Shown here piece after piece: positions 37,912 through 47,721 of a DNA stretch of 64,000 nt. The first letter of the stretch is position 1. Every line of letters starts with the position of its first letter. The stretch is from positions 379,002-443,001 of the forward strand of contig NZ_UUIS01000027.1 in the NCBI RefSeq assembly GCF_900589395.1. The letters are read 5' to 3'. Source of the DNA: Pseudomonas viridiflava. Its GTDB lineage: Bacteria; Pseudomonadota; Gammaproteobacteria; Pseudomonadales; Pseudomonadaceae. The position numbers and the translations under genes were made by a program. The notes beneath the pieces are model-generated. The model saw only the letters and a list, made by a program, of their open reading frames with translations, ran no database searches and had not been told where the DNA came from.

Positions 37912-38376
37912 CTACACGTGCTTTTGCAAACTGTCACGCAGACCCAGCAGTTGTTCTTGCAGCTCGCGCAGCGTGTCCAGTTCCAGCCCGCTGGCCGAAA
38001 GAATGCAATTGGGGACGCTGAGGGCCTTTTGCTGCAAGGCACGGCCTTGCTCGGTCAGGTGCAGCAACACCACGCGTTCATCCTGCTTGCTGCGTGTGCG
38101 GCTGATCAGGCCTTCGCTTTCGAGGCGCTTGAGCAGTGGCGTCAGTGAACCCGGGTCAGTCAACAGGCGGGTGCTGACATCGCCCACGGTCAAGCCGTCC
38201 TGTTCCCAGAGCACCAGCATGGCCAGGTATTGCGGGTAGGTCAGGCCCAGTGCCTGAAGCAGCGGCTTGTAGACCTTTGTCATTGACAGCGAAGTGGAAT
38301 AGAGCGCGAAACACAGCTGGTTATCGAGCCGCAGCGCGTCGCATGCAGAAGTGTCGTCGGTTGTCGGGCCAGTCAT
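37912..38376 (-). CDS. ohrR: MarR-family organic-peroxide sensor OhrR
   Basis: A 154-residue winged-helix repressor of the OhrR class. The peroxide-sensing Cys22 lies in DNQLCFALYST and a second Cys (about 124) in SVPNCIL, so it looks like the two-Cys type. The DNA-binding wing is SRTRSKQDERVVLLHLTEQG. The expected target is ohr, 2.6 kb away on the same strand. It lies upstream of the TonB receptor gene in transcription order. Confidence 0.9.
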   Translation of the reverse strand: MTGPTTDDTSACDALRLDNQLCFALYSTSLSMTKVYKPLLQALGLTYPQYLAMLVLWEQDGLTVGDVSTRLLTDPGSLTPLLKRLESEGLISRTRSKQDERVVLLHLTEQGRALQQKALSVPNCILSASGLELDTLRELQEQLLGLRDSLQKHV

Positions 38377-38502
38377 GGGGTTTCCAGGGCAGTAACGAAG
38401 AATAGGTTTAATTTAGTGCTGCGATCTTTAATGCGCCAGATAATTCATCGGCGCAGGGATAGGCAGGCTGTAATGTCTTGACTGATTTATCGAGGAAACC
38501 CA

Positions 38503-39249
38503 GTGATTGAGGTGGTGATGTTCATCGTGCTCGGGGCCGCCATGGGCACTCTGGGCGGCTTGTTCGGGATTGGTGGTGGGCTGGTGGCGATTCCGGCGCT
38601 GGGTGTGCTGTTCGGCCTGGACCAGCAACTGGCCCAGGGCACGGCCTTGTTGATGGTGTTGCCTAATGTGTTGCTGGCACTGTGGCGTTACAACCAGCGC
38701 AACCGAATCCGCCTAAGGCATGCCTTGCAGTTGATTGTGCCCAGCTTTGTCTTTGCCTGGATCACATCGTTGTGGGCGGTGCGCCTGGACCCGCAAGGCA
38801 TGCGTCTGGCCTTCGTGCTGTTCTTGCTGGTGCTGATTGTTTTCAATCTGATGCAGATGGTGCGCAGCAGCGCGCGCGTGGGGGCCGGTATCAGGCATGA
38901 GCGCCGGTTGTGGATGCTGGGCATCGTGTCGGGCATGACCGGCGGTCTGTTCGGGGTCGGCGGCGGTGTGGTGGCCACACCGATTCTCACCAGCGTGTTC
39001 GGCACCAGCCAGGTGGTGGCCCAAGGGCTGGCCCTGGCGCTGGCAGCCCCCAGCACCGGCATCACCTTGCTGACCTATGCCTGGCACCAGCATGTCGACT
39101 GGCACATGGGCCTGCCACTGGCCATCGGCGGCCTGGCCAGTATCAGTTGGGGCGTCAAGCTGGCCCATTCGCTGCCCGAGCGGCGGTTGCGCACCCTGTT
39201 CTGCGTGTTTCTGATGTTCTGTGCTGCGGCCCTGGCCTTGAAGGGCTAG
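38503..39249 (+). CDS. TauE/SafE-family membrane permease
   Basis: A 248-residue inner-membrane protein with about eight hydrophobic helices in two related halves, each with a Gly-rich motif (LGGLFGIGGGLVAIPAL and TGGLFGVGGGVVATPIL) typical of TauE/SafE sulfite or organic-sulfonate exporters. The substrate is unknown. GTG 38503 is chosen because GAGGA lies seven bases upstream. Divergent from ohrR; no known sulfur gene is adjacent. Confidence 0.88.
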   Translation: MIEVVMFIVLGAAMGTLGGLFGIGGGLVAIPALGVLFGLDQQLAQGTALLMVLPNVLLALWRYNQRNRIRLRHALQLIVPSFVFAWITSLWAVRLDPQGMRLAFVLFLLVLIVFNLMQMVRSSARVGAGIRHERRLWMLGIVSGMTGGLFGVGGGVVATPILTSVFGTSQVVAQGLALALAAPSTGITLLTYAWHQHVDWHMGLPLAIGGLASISWGVKLAHSLPERRLRTLFCVFLMFCAAALALKG

Positions 39250-39280
39250 AGCGCAGCTTGAAGCTTGCAGCTGTGCGTGC

Positions 39281-40627
39281 TCAGGCACGCACGCCTTTGA
39301 GGGTGTCGGCAATCAGGAACGCCAGTTCCAGCGACTGGTCAGCGTTCATGCGCGGGTCGCAGTGGGTATGGTAGCGATCCGACAGGCCGTCTTCGGTGAT
39401 CGGGCGCGCGCCCCCAATGCATTCGGTCACGTTCTGTCCGGTCATCTCGATATGAATCCCGCCGGCATGCGTGCCCTCGGCCTGATGCACCTGGAAGAAT
39501 TGCTTCACTTCGCTGAGGATCTGCGCGAAGTCTCGGGTCTTGTAGCCGCTGCTGGCCTTGATCGTGTTGCCGTGCATCGGGTCCGAACTCCACAGCACCT
39601 GGCGGCCTTCACGTTCGACGGCGCGAATCAGGGCCGGCAGATGGTCACCGACCTTGTCGGCACCCATGCGCGCGATCAGGTTCAGGCGCCCGGGGTCGTT
39701 GTCCGGGTTGAGCACGTCGATCAGGCGGATCAGGTCTTCGGTGTTCATGCTCGGCCCGACCTTGACGCCGATAGGGTTGTGCACCCCACGCAGGAATTCG
39801 ACATGGGCCCCGTCCAGTTGCCGGGTGCGGTCGCCGATCCACAGCATGTGCGCCGAACAGTCGTAGAAATCCTGGGTCAGGCTGTCGCGCCGCACGAAGG
39901 CTTCTTCGTAGTTGAGCAGCAAGGCTTCGTGTGCGGTAAAGAAGCTGGTTTCGCGCAGTTGCGGTGCCGTGTCCAGGCCGCAGGCGCGCATGAAGGCCAG
40001 TGTTTCGTCGATGCGGTCGGCCAGTTGCCCGTACTTTTGCGCCAGCGCCGAGTTGGCGATGAAATCGAGGTTCCACTGGTGCACCTGGTGCAGGTCGGCA
40101 AAGCCGCCCTGGGCAAAGGCGCGCAGCAGGTTGAGGGTGGCGGTGGACTGGTGATAGGCCTGCAGCAGGCGGTCAGGGTCCGGTACGCGGCTTTTGCTGT
40201 CAAAGCCGATACCGTTGACGATGTCACCACGGTAGGCGGGCAGGGTGGTGGTGCCGATCGTTTCGTCGTTGGCCGAACGCGGCTTGGCGAACTGACCGGC
40301 CATGCGCCCGACCTTCACCACCGGGCAACCGGCGGCAAAGGTCATGACGATCGCCATTTGCAACAAGACCTTGAAGGTGTCGCGAATCTTGGCAGCCGAG
40401 AACTCGGCAAAGCTTTCGGCACAATCGCCGCCTTGCAGCAGGAACGCACGGCCTTGGGTCACTTCGGCGAACTGGCGACGCAGCTCGCGGGCTTCGCCGG
40501 CAAATACCAGCGGCGGGAAACTGGCCAGGCTCTGCTCGACCCGTTGCAGATGGGCGGCATCGGGGTAGAGGGGTTGCTGCTGGACCGGCAAGGCTCGCCA
40601 GCTGTCCGGGCTCCATGGTGAATTCAT
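39281..40627 (-). CDS. 3-deoxy-7-phosphoheptulonate synthase, class II
   Basis: A 448-residue plant/mycobacterial-type (class II) DAHP synthase, first step of the shikimate pathway from PEP and erythrose-4-phosphate. Motifs are [14 protein letters not shown] near residue 80, [11 protein letters not shown], and [19 protein letters not shown] near the C-terminus. Pseudomonads carry this as an extra form beside class I enzymes. It is not near other aromatic genes here. An AGAG element lies before the ATG. Confidence 0.95.
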   Translation of the reverse strand: MNSPWSPDSWRALPVQQQPLYPDAAHLQRVEQSLASFPPLVFAGEARELRRQFAEVTQGRAFLLQGGDCAESFAEFSAAKIRDTFKVLLQMAIVMTFAAGCPVVKVGRMAGQFAKPRSANDETIGTTTLPAYRGDIVNGIGFDSKSRVPDPDRLLQAYHQSTATLNLLRAFAQGGFADLHQVHQWNLDFIANSALAQKYGQLADRIDETLAFMRACGLDTAPQLRETSFFTAHEALLLNYEEAFVRRDSLTQDFYDCSAHMLWIGDRTRQLDGAHVEFLRGVHNPIGVKVGPSMNTEDLIRLIDVLNPDNDPGRLNLIARMGADKVGDHLPALIRAVEREGRQVLWSSDPMHGNTIKASSGYKTRDFAQILSEVKQFFQVHQAEGTHAGGIHIEMTGQNVTECIGGARPITEDGLSDRYHTHCDPRMNADQSLELAFLIADTLKGVRA

Positions 40628-40782
40628 TGTTATGACTCTTTTATCAGGGCTGATCGAAGCCGCATGGTAGGGGCTGTTGGCGTTGCATCACAACAGCGCG
40701 GCGGGGCGTCTGAAGCGTGTCGCGTCGACAAAGCCGCACGCTTGGCCGACAATTCGCGCTTTGTACGCTGCCAGGAGAGGTC

Positions 40783-41538
40783 ATGACCCACGAGCGTGAA
40801 GAACGGATTCTGGCCGAGGTCCATGACGACTTCGGCAAGATCCGCGTACTGGAAGTGGACGATTACCGTTTTCTCGAATTCGGCGATGCCATCGAGCAAA
40901 GCTGTACCTTCACCGCCGACCCCAGTTGGCTGGAGTACGACTACACCCGCGCCATGCTGGTCGGCGCGTTGTGCCATGAGGCGCCGGAAAGCGCCTTGTT
41001 CCTCGGCCTGGGCGCCGGCACCCTGACCCAGGCCTGCCTGAAGTTCCTGCCGCTGGAAGACGTCGAGGCCATCGAGCTGCGTCCTGAAGTGCCACGCCTG
41101 GCCATGGAGTACATGGGGCTGGACGATGATCCACGCCTGTACGTGCGCATCGGCGATGCCCTGGAGTTGCTTGAGACGGCGGAGCCGGCCGACCTGATTT
41201 TCGTTGACCTGTACACCGATGTCGGCCCGGGCGTGGGGCACCTGGCGTGGGTGTTCCTGGAAAACTGCCAGAAACGCCTGAACCCCGGTGGCTGGCTGAT
41301 CATCAACCAGTGGGCCGCCGATGACGGTCGGCCACTGGGCGCCGCCCTGTTCCGCGGGCTCTACCATCGCCACTATTGGGAGCTGCCGGTCAAGGAGGGC
41401 AATGTCATCCTGATCGTGCCCGCCGACCTGGATCAGGAACTGGACAAGGCAGCGCTGATCGAGCGCGCTGAGGCATTGGCGCCGCGCCTGGGCTATTCAT
41501 TGCAGGCGCTGATTCGCGACCTGCGTCCGGCCACCTGA
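40783..41538 (+). CDS. Spermidine-synthase-like protein (methyltransferase fold)
   Basis: A 251-residue Rossmann-fold protein resembling SpeE-type enzymes: ALFLGLGAGTLTQACLKFLP (cofactor loop), EAIELRPEVPRLAME and DLIFVDLYTD (position of the catalytic Asp). The SpeE GGGDG loop is replaced by GLGAGT, so polyamine synthesis is doubtful and a methyl- or aminopropyl-transferase of unknown substrate is more careful. AGGAGAGG is a strong RBS before ATG 40783. Confidence 0.78.
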   Translation: MTHEREERILAEVHDDFGKIRVLEVDDYRFLEFGDAIEQSCTFTADPSWLEYDYTRAMLVGALCHEAPESALFLGLGAGTLTQACLKFLPLEDVEAIELRPEVPRLAMEYMGLDDDPRLYVRIGDALELLETAEPADLIFVDLYTDVGPGVGHLAWVFLENCQKRLNPGGWLIINQWAADDGRPLGAALFRGLYHRHYWELPVKEGNVILIVPADLDQELDKAALIERAEALAPRLGYSLQALIRDLRPAT

Positions 41539-41979
41539 AAAGCCGCTTGCAACAGGTCATCGGGCGAGGCATTTTGTCGCGCCCGACCAACGGGAATGGC
41601 ACCTTTTTTTCGCCGAACATGAATCGTTTTAGCAGGCGCAGCCGGATAATCGCCCACATGCCGCCGTTCGTGACGCCAAAAGCCAGCCTGCACGTGCATG
41701 AAACATGCGCAGGGCGTGCAAGTATTCATAAAAAAACCCTCACTTTTGCCGCTAATTCCGGTATAGTGCGCGCCGGCCTTTACAGGGCCGTTATCCAGGC
41801 GATGCACTCACCGGAGCCTGCTTCGGTGGCATGTTCGTAACGCGAACTACCCTGGTTAATCCATTCATCAATTGTTTTCGCAAATCCCCGCCACAAAGCA
41901 GCCAGGGTGACTCTTGAGTCGTACACGGCACGCGCAGCTTTGCAGCATGGGTCTTTGCGGATGCACCAGAGGCAGACCC
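41539..41979 (+). other. Long leader region of the DEAD-box helicase gene
   Basis: 441 bases without a convincing gene. A promoter is likely near 41739-41767: CTCACT, 17 bases, then TATAGT (41762-41767) and a GC-rich discriminator. Transcription from about 41774 would give a 5' UTR of about 205 bases, a length like that of other cold-shock helicase leaders. No terminator is visible after the preceding gene. Confidence 0.5.
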
Positions 41980-43665
41980 ATGACCCAGGAAATTGGCGGC
42001 TTCGCCGCTCTCGACCTTCATCCAAGTATTGTTGCCGCCGTCATCGCGACAGGCTACGAAGAGCCTTCGGCGATTCAGCAGCAATCGATCCCTATTATTC
42101 TTGCCGGTCACGACATGATCGGCCAGGCGCAGACAGGTACCGGTAAGACCGCTGCCTTCGCTCTGCCTATCCTGAGCCGTATCGACCCGAGCAAGCGTGA
42201 GCCCCAGGCCCTGATCCTGGCGCCCACCCGCGAGCTGGCCCTGCAAGTGGCCACCGCCTTTGAAACCTACGCCAAGCAGATGCCAGGCGTGAACGTCGTG
42301 GCCGTCTACGGCGGTGCACCGATGGGCCCGCAGCTCAAGGCCATCCGCAACGGCGCGCAAATCGTCGTCGCCACCCCGGGCCGCCTGTGCGACCACCTGC
42401 GTCGTGACGAAAAAGTCCTCGCCACCGTGAACCATCTGGTTCTGGACGAGGCTGACGAAATGCTCAAGCTGGGCTTCATGGATGACCTGGAAGTCATCTT
42501 CAAGGCCATGCCTGAAACCCGTCAGACCGTCCTGTTCTCGGCCACCCTGCCGCAGTCGATCCGTGCCATCGCCGAACGCCACCTGCGCGATCCGAAGCAC
42601 GTCAAGATCCAGACCAAGACCCAGACCGTCACCAAGATCGAGCAGGCTCACCTGCTGGTTCACGCTGACCAGAAGACCAACGCCGTCCTGAGCCTGCTGG
42701 AAGTCGAAGACTTCGACGCCCTGATCATGTTCGTGCGTACCAAGCAGGCCACCCTGGACCTGGCCAGCGCCCTGGAAGCCAAAGGCTACAAGGCCGCTGC
42801 CCTGAACGGTGACATTGCCCAGAACCAGCGTGAGCGCGTCATCGACTCGCTCAAGGACGGTCGCCTGGACATCGTGGTTGCCACCGACGTCGCCGCTCGC
42901 GGCCTGGACGTTCCGCGCATCACCCACGTGTTCAACGTCGACATGCCGTACGATCCTGAATCCTACGTTCACCGTATCGGCCGTACCGGTCGTGCCGGTC
43001 GCGAAGGCCGTGCGCTGCTGCTGGTCACCCCGCGTGAACGCCGCATGCTGCAGGTCATCGAGCGTGTGACTGGCCAGAAGGTTGCCGAAGTTCGCCTGCC
43101 GGACGCCGAGACCATTCTCAGCGCCCGTATCAAGAAGCTGACCAATAGCCTGACGCCGCTGGTGGCCGATGCCGAAGCCAGCCATGGTGAACTGCTCGAC
43201 CGCCTGACCGTCGACATCGGTTGCTCGCCGCGTGCCCTGGCTGCGGCCCTGCTGCGCAAGGCCACCCTGGGCCAGGCGCTGACCATGGCTGACATCGAGC
43301 GTGAGCGTCCGCTGGTGCCGAACAACGCCCCGCGTGGCGATCGCCCTGAGCGTTCCGGTGCTGACCGTGCCGATCGCGGTGACCGTCCAGAGCGCGAGCG
43401 TCGTGCGCCGCTGCCACTGGCCGAAGGCCGTGCCCGTTGCCGTACCGCGCTGGGTGCGCGTGACGGTATCGCCGCCAAGAACCTGCTCGGCGCCATCCTC
43501 AACGAAGGTGGCCTGGCCCGTGACGCGATCGGTCGTATCCAGATTCGTGACAGCTTCAGCCTGGTTGAACTGCCGGAAGAAGGCCTGGAGCGTCTGCTGA
43601 CCAAGCTCAAGGACACCCGCGTCGCCGGTAAGCAACTGAAGCTGCGCCGGTATCGTGAAGACTGA
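41980..43665 (+). CDS. DEAD-box ATP-dependent RNA helicase (DeaD/CsdA-like)
   Basis: A 561-residue RNA helicase. Helicase motifs in order are AQTGTGKT (Walker A), PTRELALQ, TPGR, VLDEADEML (Walker B), SATLP, ATDVAARGLDVP and HRIGRTGRAG. A basic Arg-rich linker (about residues 450-490) and a C-terminal DbpA-type RNA-binding domain (RTALGARDGIAAKNLLGAILNEGG) follow, as in CsdA/DeaD, which act in ribosome assembly and cold adaptation. Codon bias is strong. AGAGG precedes ATG 41980. Confidence 0.93.
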   Translation: MTQEIGGFAALDLHPSIVAAVIATGYEEPSAIQQQSIPIILAGHDMIGQAQTGTGKTAAFALPILSRIDPSKREPQALILAPTRELALQVATAFETYAKQMPGVNVVAVYGGAPMGPQLKAIRNGAQIVVATPGRLCDHLRRDEKVLATVNHLVLDEADEMLKLGFMDDLEVIFKAMPETRQTVLFSATLPQSIRAIAERHLRDPKHVKIQTKTQTVTKIEQAHLLVHADQKTNAVLSLLEVEDFDALIMFVRTKQATLDLASALEAKGYKAAALNGDIAQNQRERVIDSLKDGRLDIVVATDVAARGLDVPRITHVFNVDMPYDPESYVHRIGRTGRAGREGRALLLVTPRERRMLQVIERVTGQKVAEVRLPDAETILSARIKKLTNSLTPLVADAEASHGELLDRLTVDIGCSPRALAAALLRKATLGQALTMADIERERPLVPNNAPRGDRPERSGADRADRGDRPERERRAPLPLAEGRARCRTALGARDGIAAKNLLGAILNEGGLARDAIGRIQIRDSFSLVELPEEGLERLLTKLKDTRVAGKQLKLRRYRED

Positions 43666-43679
43666 TCCAGTCTGAATGA

Positions 43680-43710
43680 AAAAATCCCCGACTGGTTCGG
43701 GGATTTTTTT
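43680..43710 (+). terminator. Terminator after the DEAD-box gene
   Basis: Ten-base stem AAATCCCCGA / TCGGGGATTT with a short loop and eight T. Confidence 0.92.
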
Positions 43711-43746
43711 TGCCTGTGCATTTCATGCGGGCCGCATGACGCGCCC

Positions 43747-43770
43747 GTAGGAGCGGCTTCAGCCGCGAAC
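43747..43770. repeat. REP element of the P. putida type
   Basis: GTAGGAGCGGCTTCAGCCGCGA, the usual Pseudomonas REP unit, with an internal palindrome GCGGCTTCAGCCGC. It lies between convergent genes. Confidence 0.8.
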
Positions 43771-43859
43771 GGCACAGCACAGACCTGGCGTCGCCTGCGT
43801 CCCGATTGAAGCGGATCGCCGGCCGGCCGGTCCTGCAGGTAAAGCGCCGCCTTTTCGGC

Positions 43860-44627
43860 TCAGCCAAAACGATAGATATCCATCCCCAGCGCGCCCAGGG
43901 TAAAGCCCTGGTGCGCAATGCTGAACGCACCCCCGGCGCCGCGGGCGAAGTACAGTGGCAGCAGGTGCTCGTCGCTGGGGTGGTTGCGCACAGCGTGCGG
44001 TGCCAGGCGCCGATAATCGTGCAGGGCCGCTTCATCATCGCGCACCAGGTGCTCGATCATCCAGTCGCGAAACGCCAGGGCCCAGTCGGTGGCGTGTTCG
44101 GGGCCGGCCTGCCAGTCCAGTTCGCGCAGATTGTGGGTGATGCTGCCGGAGCCGATGATCAGGATCCCTTGCTCACGCAGCCCGGCCAGCGCCTTGCCCA
44201 CCTGCGTCTGTAGCGCAGGACCCTGCCGGCTTGGCAATGACACTTGTACGATCGGGATATCGGCCTGCGGGTACATCAGCGACAGGGGCACCCAGACGCC
44301 ATGGTCGAACGGCCGCTGGCGGTCGAGCTGCACCGGCAGGCCAGCCGCTTCAAGCAGTCTGGTCACCTCGACAGCGACCTCAGGCGCACCTGGCGCCGGG
44401 TATTGCACGGCAAACAGTGCCGGCGGGAAACCGCCGAAGTCGTGCCAGGTCTGTGGATGTGCGTTGCTGTTGACGCTCAGTTGAGCGCTTTCCCAGTGCG
44501 CCGAGACAATCACAATGGCGCGTGGACGAGGCAGCTCGGCGGCCAGGCGCGCCAGCGCCGGGCCACTGGCACCGGGTTCCAGCGCCAGCATGGGCGAGCC
44601 GTGGGAAATGAACAGGCTGGGAAACAT
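43860..44627 (-). CDS. DODA-type extradiol ring-cleavage dioxygenase
   Basis: A 255-residue LigB/DODA-family dioxygenase, related to YgiD. Metal and acid-base residues appear in FISHGSPM, VSAHWES, DHGVWVPLSLMYP and GSGSITHNLRE. Such enzymes open catechol rings at the 4,5 position with a Zn or Fe centre; the substrate here is unknown. Start at 44627 (MFPSLFISHG) fits the family and has AGGA nine bases upstream; a longer reading to 44684 is not supported. Confidence 0.85.
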   Translation of the reverse strand: MFPSLFISHGSPMLALEPGASGPALARLAAELPRPRAIVIVSAHWESAQLSVNSNAHPQTWHDFGGFPPALFAVQYPAPGAPEVAVEVTRLLEAAGLPVQLDRQRPFDHGVWVPLSLMYPQADIPIVQVSLPSRQGPALQTQVGKALAGLREQGILIIGSGSITHNLRELDWQAGPEHATDWALAFRDWMIEHLVRDDEAALHDYRRLAPHAVRNHPSDEHLLPLYFARGAGGAFSIAHQGFTLGALGMDIYRFG

Positions 44628-44736
44628 GAGCGATGTCCTGAAGATGAGCGATGGCCTATCTTCAGGCACAAGAAGCATCCGCATCTAATATAAGTTCTGC
44701 GGTTTATTCATCGAATTTCTTGAAGTGTCCAACGCA

Positions 44737-44762
44737 AGAGGGGCGACTCGCGTCGCCCCTCT
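44737..44762 (-). terminator. Terminator downstream of htpX
   Basis: An 11-base stem (AGAGGGGCGAC / GTCGCCCCTCT) with a four-base loop in the spacer after htpX. The T-run on the minus strand is short. Confidence 0.65.
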
Positions 44763-44782
44763 GCATCCACCTTTGCCCTTCA

Positions 44783-45670
44783 TCAGCCGCGCTGGCGCAA
44801 GGCCTCGATGCGCTGTTCGAGCGGCGGGTGGCTCATGAACAGGCCGGCCAGGCCGTGCTTGAGGCCACCGTTGATACCAAAGGCGCTCAGGGTGGCCGGC
44901 ATCTGCACCGGCACGCCCTGTTCAGCCTGCAGGCGCTGCAGTGCACCGATCATGGACTGGGTGCCGGCCAGGCGAGCACCGGCTTCGTCGGCACGGTATT
45001 CGCGCTTGCGCGAGAACCACATGACAATGGCACTGGCCAGAAAGCCCAGGACCAGTTCGGCGAAGATCGTGGTGATGTAGTACGCCACGCCCTGGCCGTT
45101 CTCGGTCTTGAAGATCACCTTGTCGACAAAGTTGCCGATGATGCGCGCAAAGAACATCACGAAGGTGTTCACCACGCCCTGCACCAGGGCCAGGGTCACC
45201 ATGTCGCCATTGGCCACATGACCGATCTCGTGGGCCAGCACTGCCTTGACCTCGTCAGGCGAGAAGCGCTCCAGCAGGCCCTGGCTGACCGCGACCAGTG
45301 CATCGTTACGGTTCCAGCCGGTGGCAAAGGCGTTGGCCTCGTAGGCCGGGAAGATGCCGACCTCGGGCATCTTGATGCCCGCCTCGCGGGCCAGCTCCTC
45401 GACGGTTTGCAGCAACCATTGTTCATGGCGGGTGCGCGGCTGGGTGATGATCTGGGTGCCGGTGCTCATCTTCGCCGACCATTTGGAGATCAGCAGCGAA
45501 AACAACGAGCCGGCAAAACCGAACACGGCGCAGAAGACCAGCAGCTGATTGAGGTTCAGATCCACCCCATTGGCCGCCATGAACCCGTTGAAGCCAAACA
45601 GGCTCAGGGTGATGCTGGCAATCAGCACCACCGCCAGGTTGGTGGCCAGAAACAGCAAGATGCGCATCAT
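44783..45670 (-). CDS. htpX: Membrane zinc metalloprotease HtpX
   Basis: A 295-residue integral-membrane M48 protease that degrades misfolded membrane proteins. The zinc motif HEIGH is at residues 147-151, with the third ligand in [10 protein letters not shown]. Four hydrophobic helices are visible (two N-terminal, two after the active site). [14 protein letters not shown] matches the E. coli start. GAGGAG lies upstream of ATG 45670. Length is normal. Confidence 0.96.
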   Translation of the reverse strand: MMRILLFLATNLAVVLIASITLSLFGFNGFMAANGVDLNLNQLLVFCAVFGFAGSLFSLLISKWSAKMSTGTQIITQPRTRHEQWLLQTVEELAREAGIKMPEVGIFPAYEANAFATGWNRNDALVAVSQGLLERFSPDEVKAVLAHEIGHVANGDMVTLALVQGVVNTFVMFFARIIGNFVDKVIFKTENGQGVAYYITTIFAELVLGFLASAIVMWFSRKREYRADEAGARLAGTQSMIGALQRLQAEQGVPVQMPATLSAFGINGGLKHGLAGLFMSHPPLEQRIEALRQRG

Positions 45671-45841
45671 GGTCGAAACGTTCTCCTCGGAACAAATATG
45701 TAACGCGATGCCGGGTATATAAGGCGATGCCAGTCGCTATTCAACAGAGGGACTATTTCAAACTGTGTCGTTTTCTTGCAGACAGGATAAATCGTTCAGC
45801 CTGAACGCCGGCTGAGGGTGTGTTGCGAGGCAGGGAACAGA

Positions 45842-45867
45842 CGGTCCTGCCTGGAACGGCAGGACCG
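45842..45867 (-). terminator. Terminator downstream of alaA
   Basis: Ten-base stem CGGTCCTGCC / GGCAGGACCG with a six-base loop, 11 bases after the aminotransferase stop. No strong T-run. Confidence 0.55.
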
Positions 45868-45877
45868 GGGGCAGAGC

Positions 45878-47089
45878 TTACTGGCGATAGCTCTTGAGGA
45901 AATTGCCGATGCGGCCGATGGCCTGTTCCAGGTCATCGACCCGTGGCAGCGTGACCACGCGGAAGTGGTCGGGCCAGGGCCAGTTGAAGGCGGTGCCCTG
46001 GACGATCAGCAGCTTTTCCGAGAGCAGCAGGTCGAGGGCGAACTTCTCATCGTTATGGATCGGGCAGACCTTGGGGTCGATGCGCGGGAAGGCATACAGC
46101 GCACCCATGGGCTTGACGCAGCTGACGCCGGGGATGTCATTGAGCAATTCCCAAGTGCGGTTGCGCTGCTCCAGCAGGCGACCCGGTGGCAGCACCAGGT
46201 CATTGATGCTCTGGTAGCCGCCCAGCGCGGTCTGGATGGCGTGCTGGCTCGGCACGTTGGCGCACAGGCGCATGTTGGCGAGCATGTCGATGCCTTCGAT
46301 GTAGCTCTGCGCGGCATGCTTGGGGCCGGAGATGGCCAGCCAGCCGGAGCGAAAGCCCGCGACCCGATACGATTTGGACAGGCCGTTGAAGGTCAGGCAC
46401 AGCACGTCGGGGGCCAGCGAGGCGGTGCTGATGTGCACGGCTTCGTCGTAGAGGATCTTGTCGTAGATTTCGTCGGAGAACACCACCAGATTGTGCTGGC
46501 GAGCCAGCTCCAGCATGCCCAGCAGCACTTCGCGCGGGTACACCGCGCCGGTCGGGTTGTTCGGGTTGATGATCACCAGCGCCTTGGTGTTGGGGGTGAT
46601 CTTGGCCTTGATGTCGGCCAGGTCCGGCCACCAGTGGGCCTGCTCTTCGCACAGGTAATGCACCGGGTTGCCGCCCGACAGGCTGACCGCTGCCGTCCAC
46701 AACGGGTAATCGGGGGCCGGGATCAGCACTTCGTCGCCATTGTTGAGCAACGCCTGCATCGACATCACGATCAGCTCGGAGACGCCGTTGCCCAGGTAGA
46801 TGTCCTCGATGCCGACGCCTTCGACCTGCTTTTGCTGGTAGTACTGCATGACCGCCTTGCGGGCGCTGAACAGGCCCTTGGAGTCACTGTAGCCCTGGGC
46901 GGTAGGCAGGTTGCGGATCACGTCCTGGAGGATTTCATCGGGGGCTTCGAAACCGAATGGCGCCGGGTTGCCGATGTTCAGCTTGAGGATGCGATGGCCT
47001 TCCTCTTCCAGGCGTTTGGCGTGCTTGAGCACAGGCCCGCGAATGTCGTAGCAGACGTTGGCAAGCTTGTTCGATTTGCTGAACTGCAT
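45878..47089 (-). CDS. alaA: Alanine-type PLP aminotransferase (AlaA family)
   Basis: A 403-residue class I/II aminotransferase like E. coli AlaA, converting pyruvate and glutamate to alanine and 2-oxoglutarate. It begins [20 protein letters not shown], has [12 protein letters not shown] near residue 40, the PLP Lys in [15 protein letters not shown] and the Arg motif at the C-terminus. Start 47089 matches the family length. It is divergent from msrB across a 200-base promoter region. Confidence 0.92.
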   Translation of the reverse strand: MQFSKSNKLANVCYDIRGPVLKHAKRLEEEGHRILKLNIGNPAPFGFEAPDEILQDVIRNLPTAQGYSDSKGLFSARKAVMQYYQQKQVEGVGIEDIYLGNGVSELIVMSMQALLNNGDEVLIPAPDYPLWTAAVSLSGGNPVHYLCEEQAHWWPDLADIKAKITPNTKALVIINPNNPTGAVYPREVLLGMLELARQHNLVVFSDEIYDKILYDEAVHISTASLAPDVLCLTFNGLSKSYRVAGFRSGWLAISGPKHAAQSYIEGIDMLANMRLCANVPSQHAIQTALGGYQSINDLVLPPGRLLEQRNRTWELLNDIPGVSCVKPMGALYAFPRIDPKVCPIHNDEKFALDLLLSEKLLIVQGTAFNWPWPDHFRVVTLPRVDDLEQAIGRIGNFLKSYRQ

Positions 47090-47289
47090 GTGGAAATCCC
47101 GAAAATGGACGTGCGGTTGCCTGGGCAACGATCTGGCGGCCGCAGGGCGCTCATGGCGGCCGTGAAAAATTGGGTTTGTCTGTGTCAGACGTGGGTGACA
47201 GACTGAAGACCGATGAGGCGCAATCATACGTGCCACCCGATCCGTGGAAAAGACACAGATCGCGGTTTTTCAGATGCGGAGGTGTACCA

Positions 47290-47709
47290 GTGGAAAAGCT
47301 AGAGAAGACGTTGCAAGAGTGGCGGGAGATGCTTGATCCGGAGCAGTACAACGTCTGTCGCCTCAAAGGCACCGAGCGGCCTTTTTCCGGCAAGTACAAT
47401 GCCACCAAGACCGATGGCATCTATCATTGCGTGTGTTGCAACGAAGCGCTATTCGACTCGACGACCAAATTCGACTCCGGATGCGGCTGGCCCAGTTTCT
47501 ATGCGCCTATCGGTCAGAACGCGGTGGTTGAAGTGCGCGATATCAGCCACGGCATGATTCGCACCGAAACCGTCTGTGCCAAATGCGATGCCCACCTGGG
47601 GCATGTGTTCCCCGACGGCCCGCCGCCCACTGGTCTGCGCTATTGCATCAATTCGGTGTGCCTGACCCTGCTGCCACGTGATGCATCATCGCCTCAAACG
47701 CCTGACTGA
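47290..47709 (+). CDS. msrB: Peptide-methionine (R)-S-oxide reductase MsrB
   Basis: A 139-residue repair enzyme for methionine-R-sulfoxide in proteins. Zinc is bound by two CxxC motifs (HCVCCNEAL and [10 protein letters not shown]), the catalytic Cys119 is in RYCINS and the resolving Cys65 in [11 protein letters not shown] 47290 has GGAGG upstream; a longer frame begins in the alaA promoter region and is unlikely. Glutathione peroxidase follows after 12 bases. Confidence 0.95.
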   Translation: MEKLEKTLQEWREMLDPEQYNVCRLKGTERPFSGKYNATKTDGIYHCVCCNEALFDSTTKFDSGCGWPSFYAPIGQNAVVEVRDISHGMIRTETVCAKCDAHLGHVFPDGPPPTGLRYCINSVCLTLLPRDASSPQTPD

Positions 47710-47721
47710 ACCGGAACGACC

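Noticed and set aside
39362..40621. 419-codon plus-strand frame opposite the DAHP synthase
   Set aside because: Shadow of an enzyme with full family motifs.
41547..41840. A 97-codon frame in the helicase leader
   Set aside because: It crosses the likely promoter and has no RBS or protein-like features.
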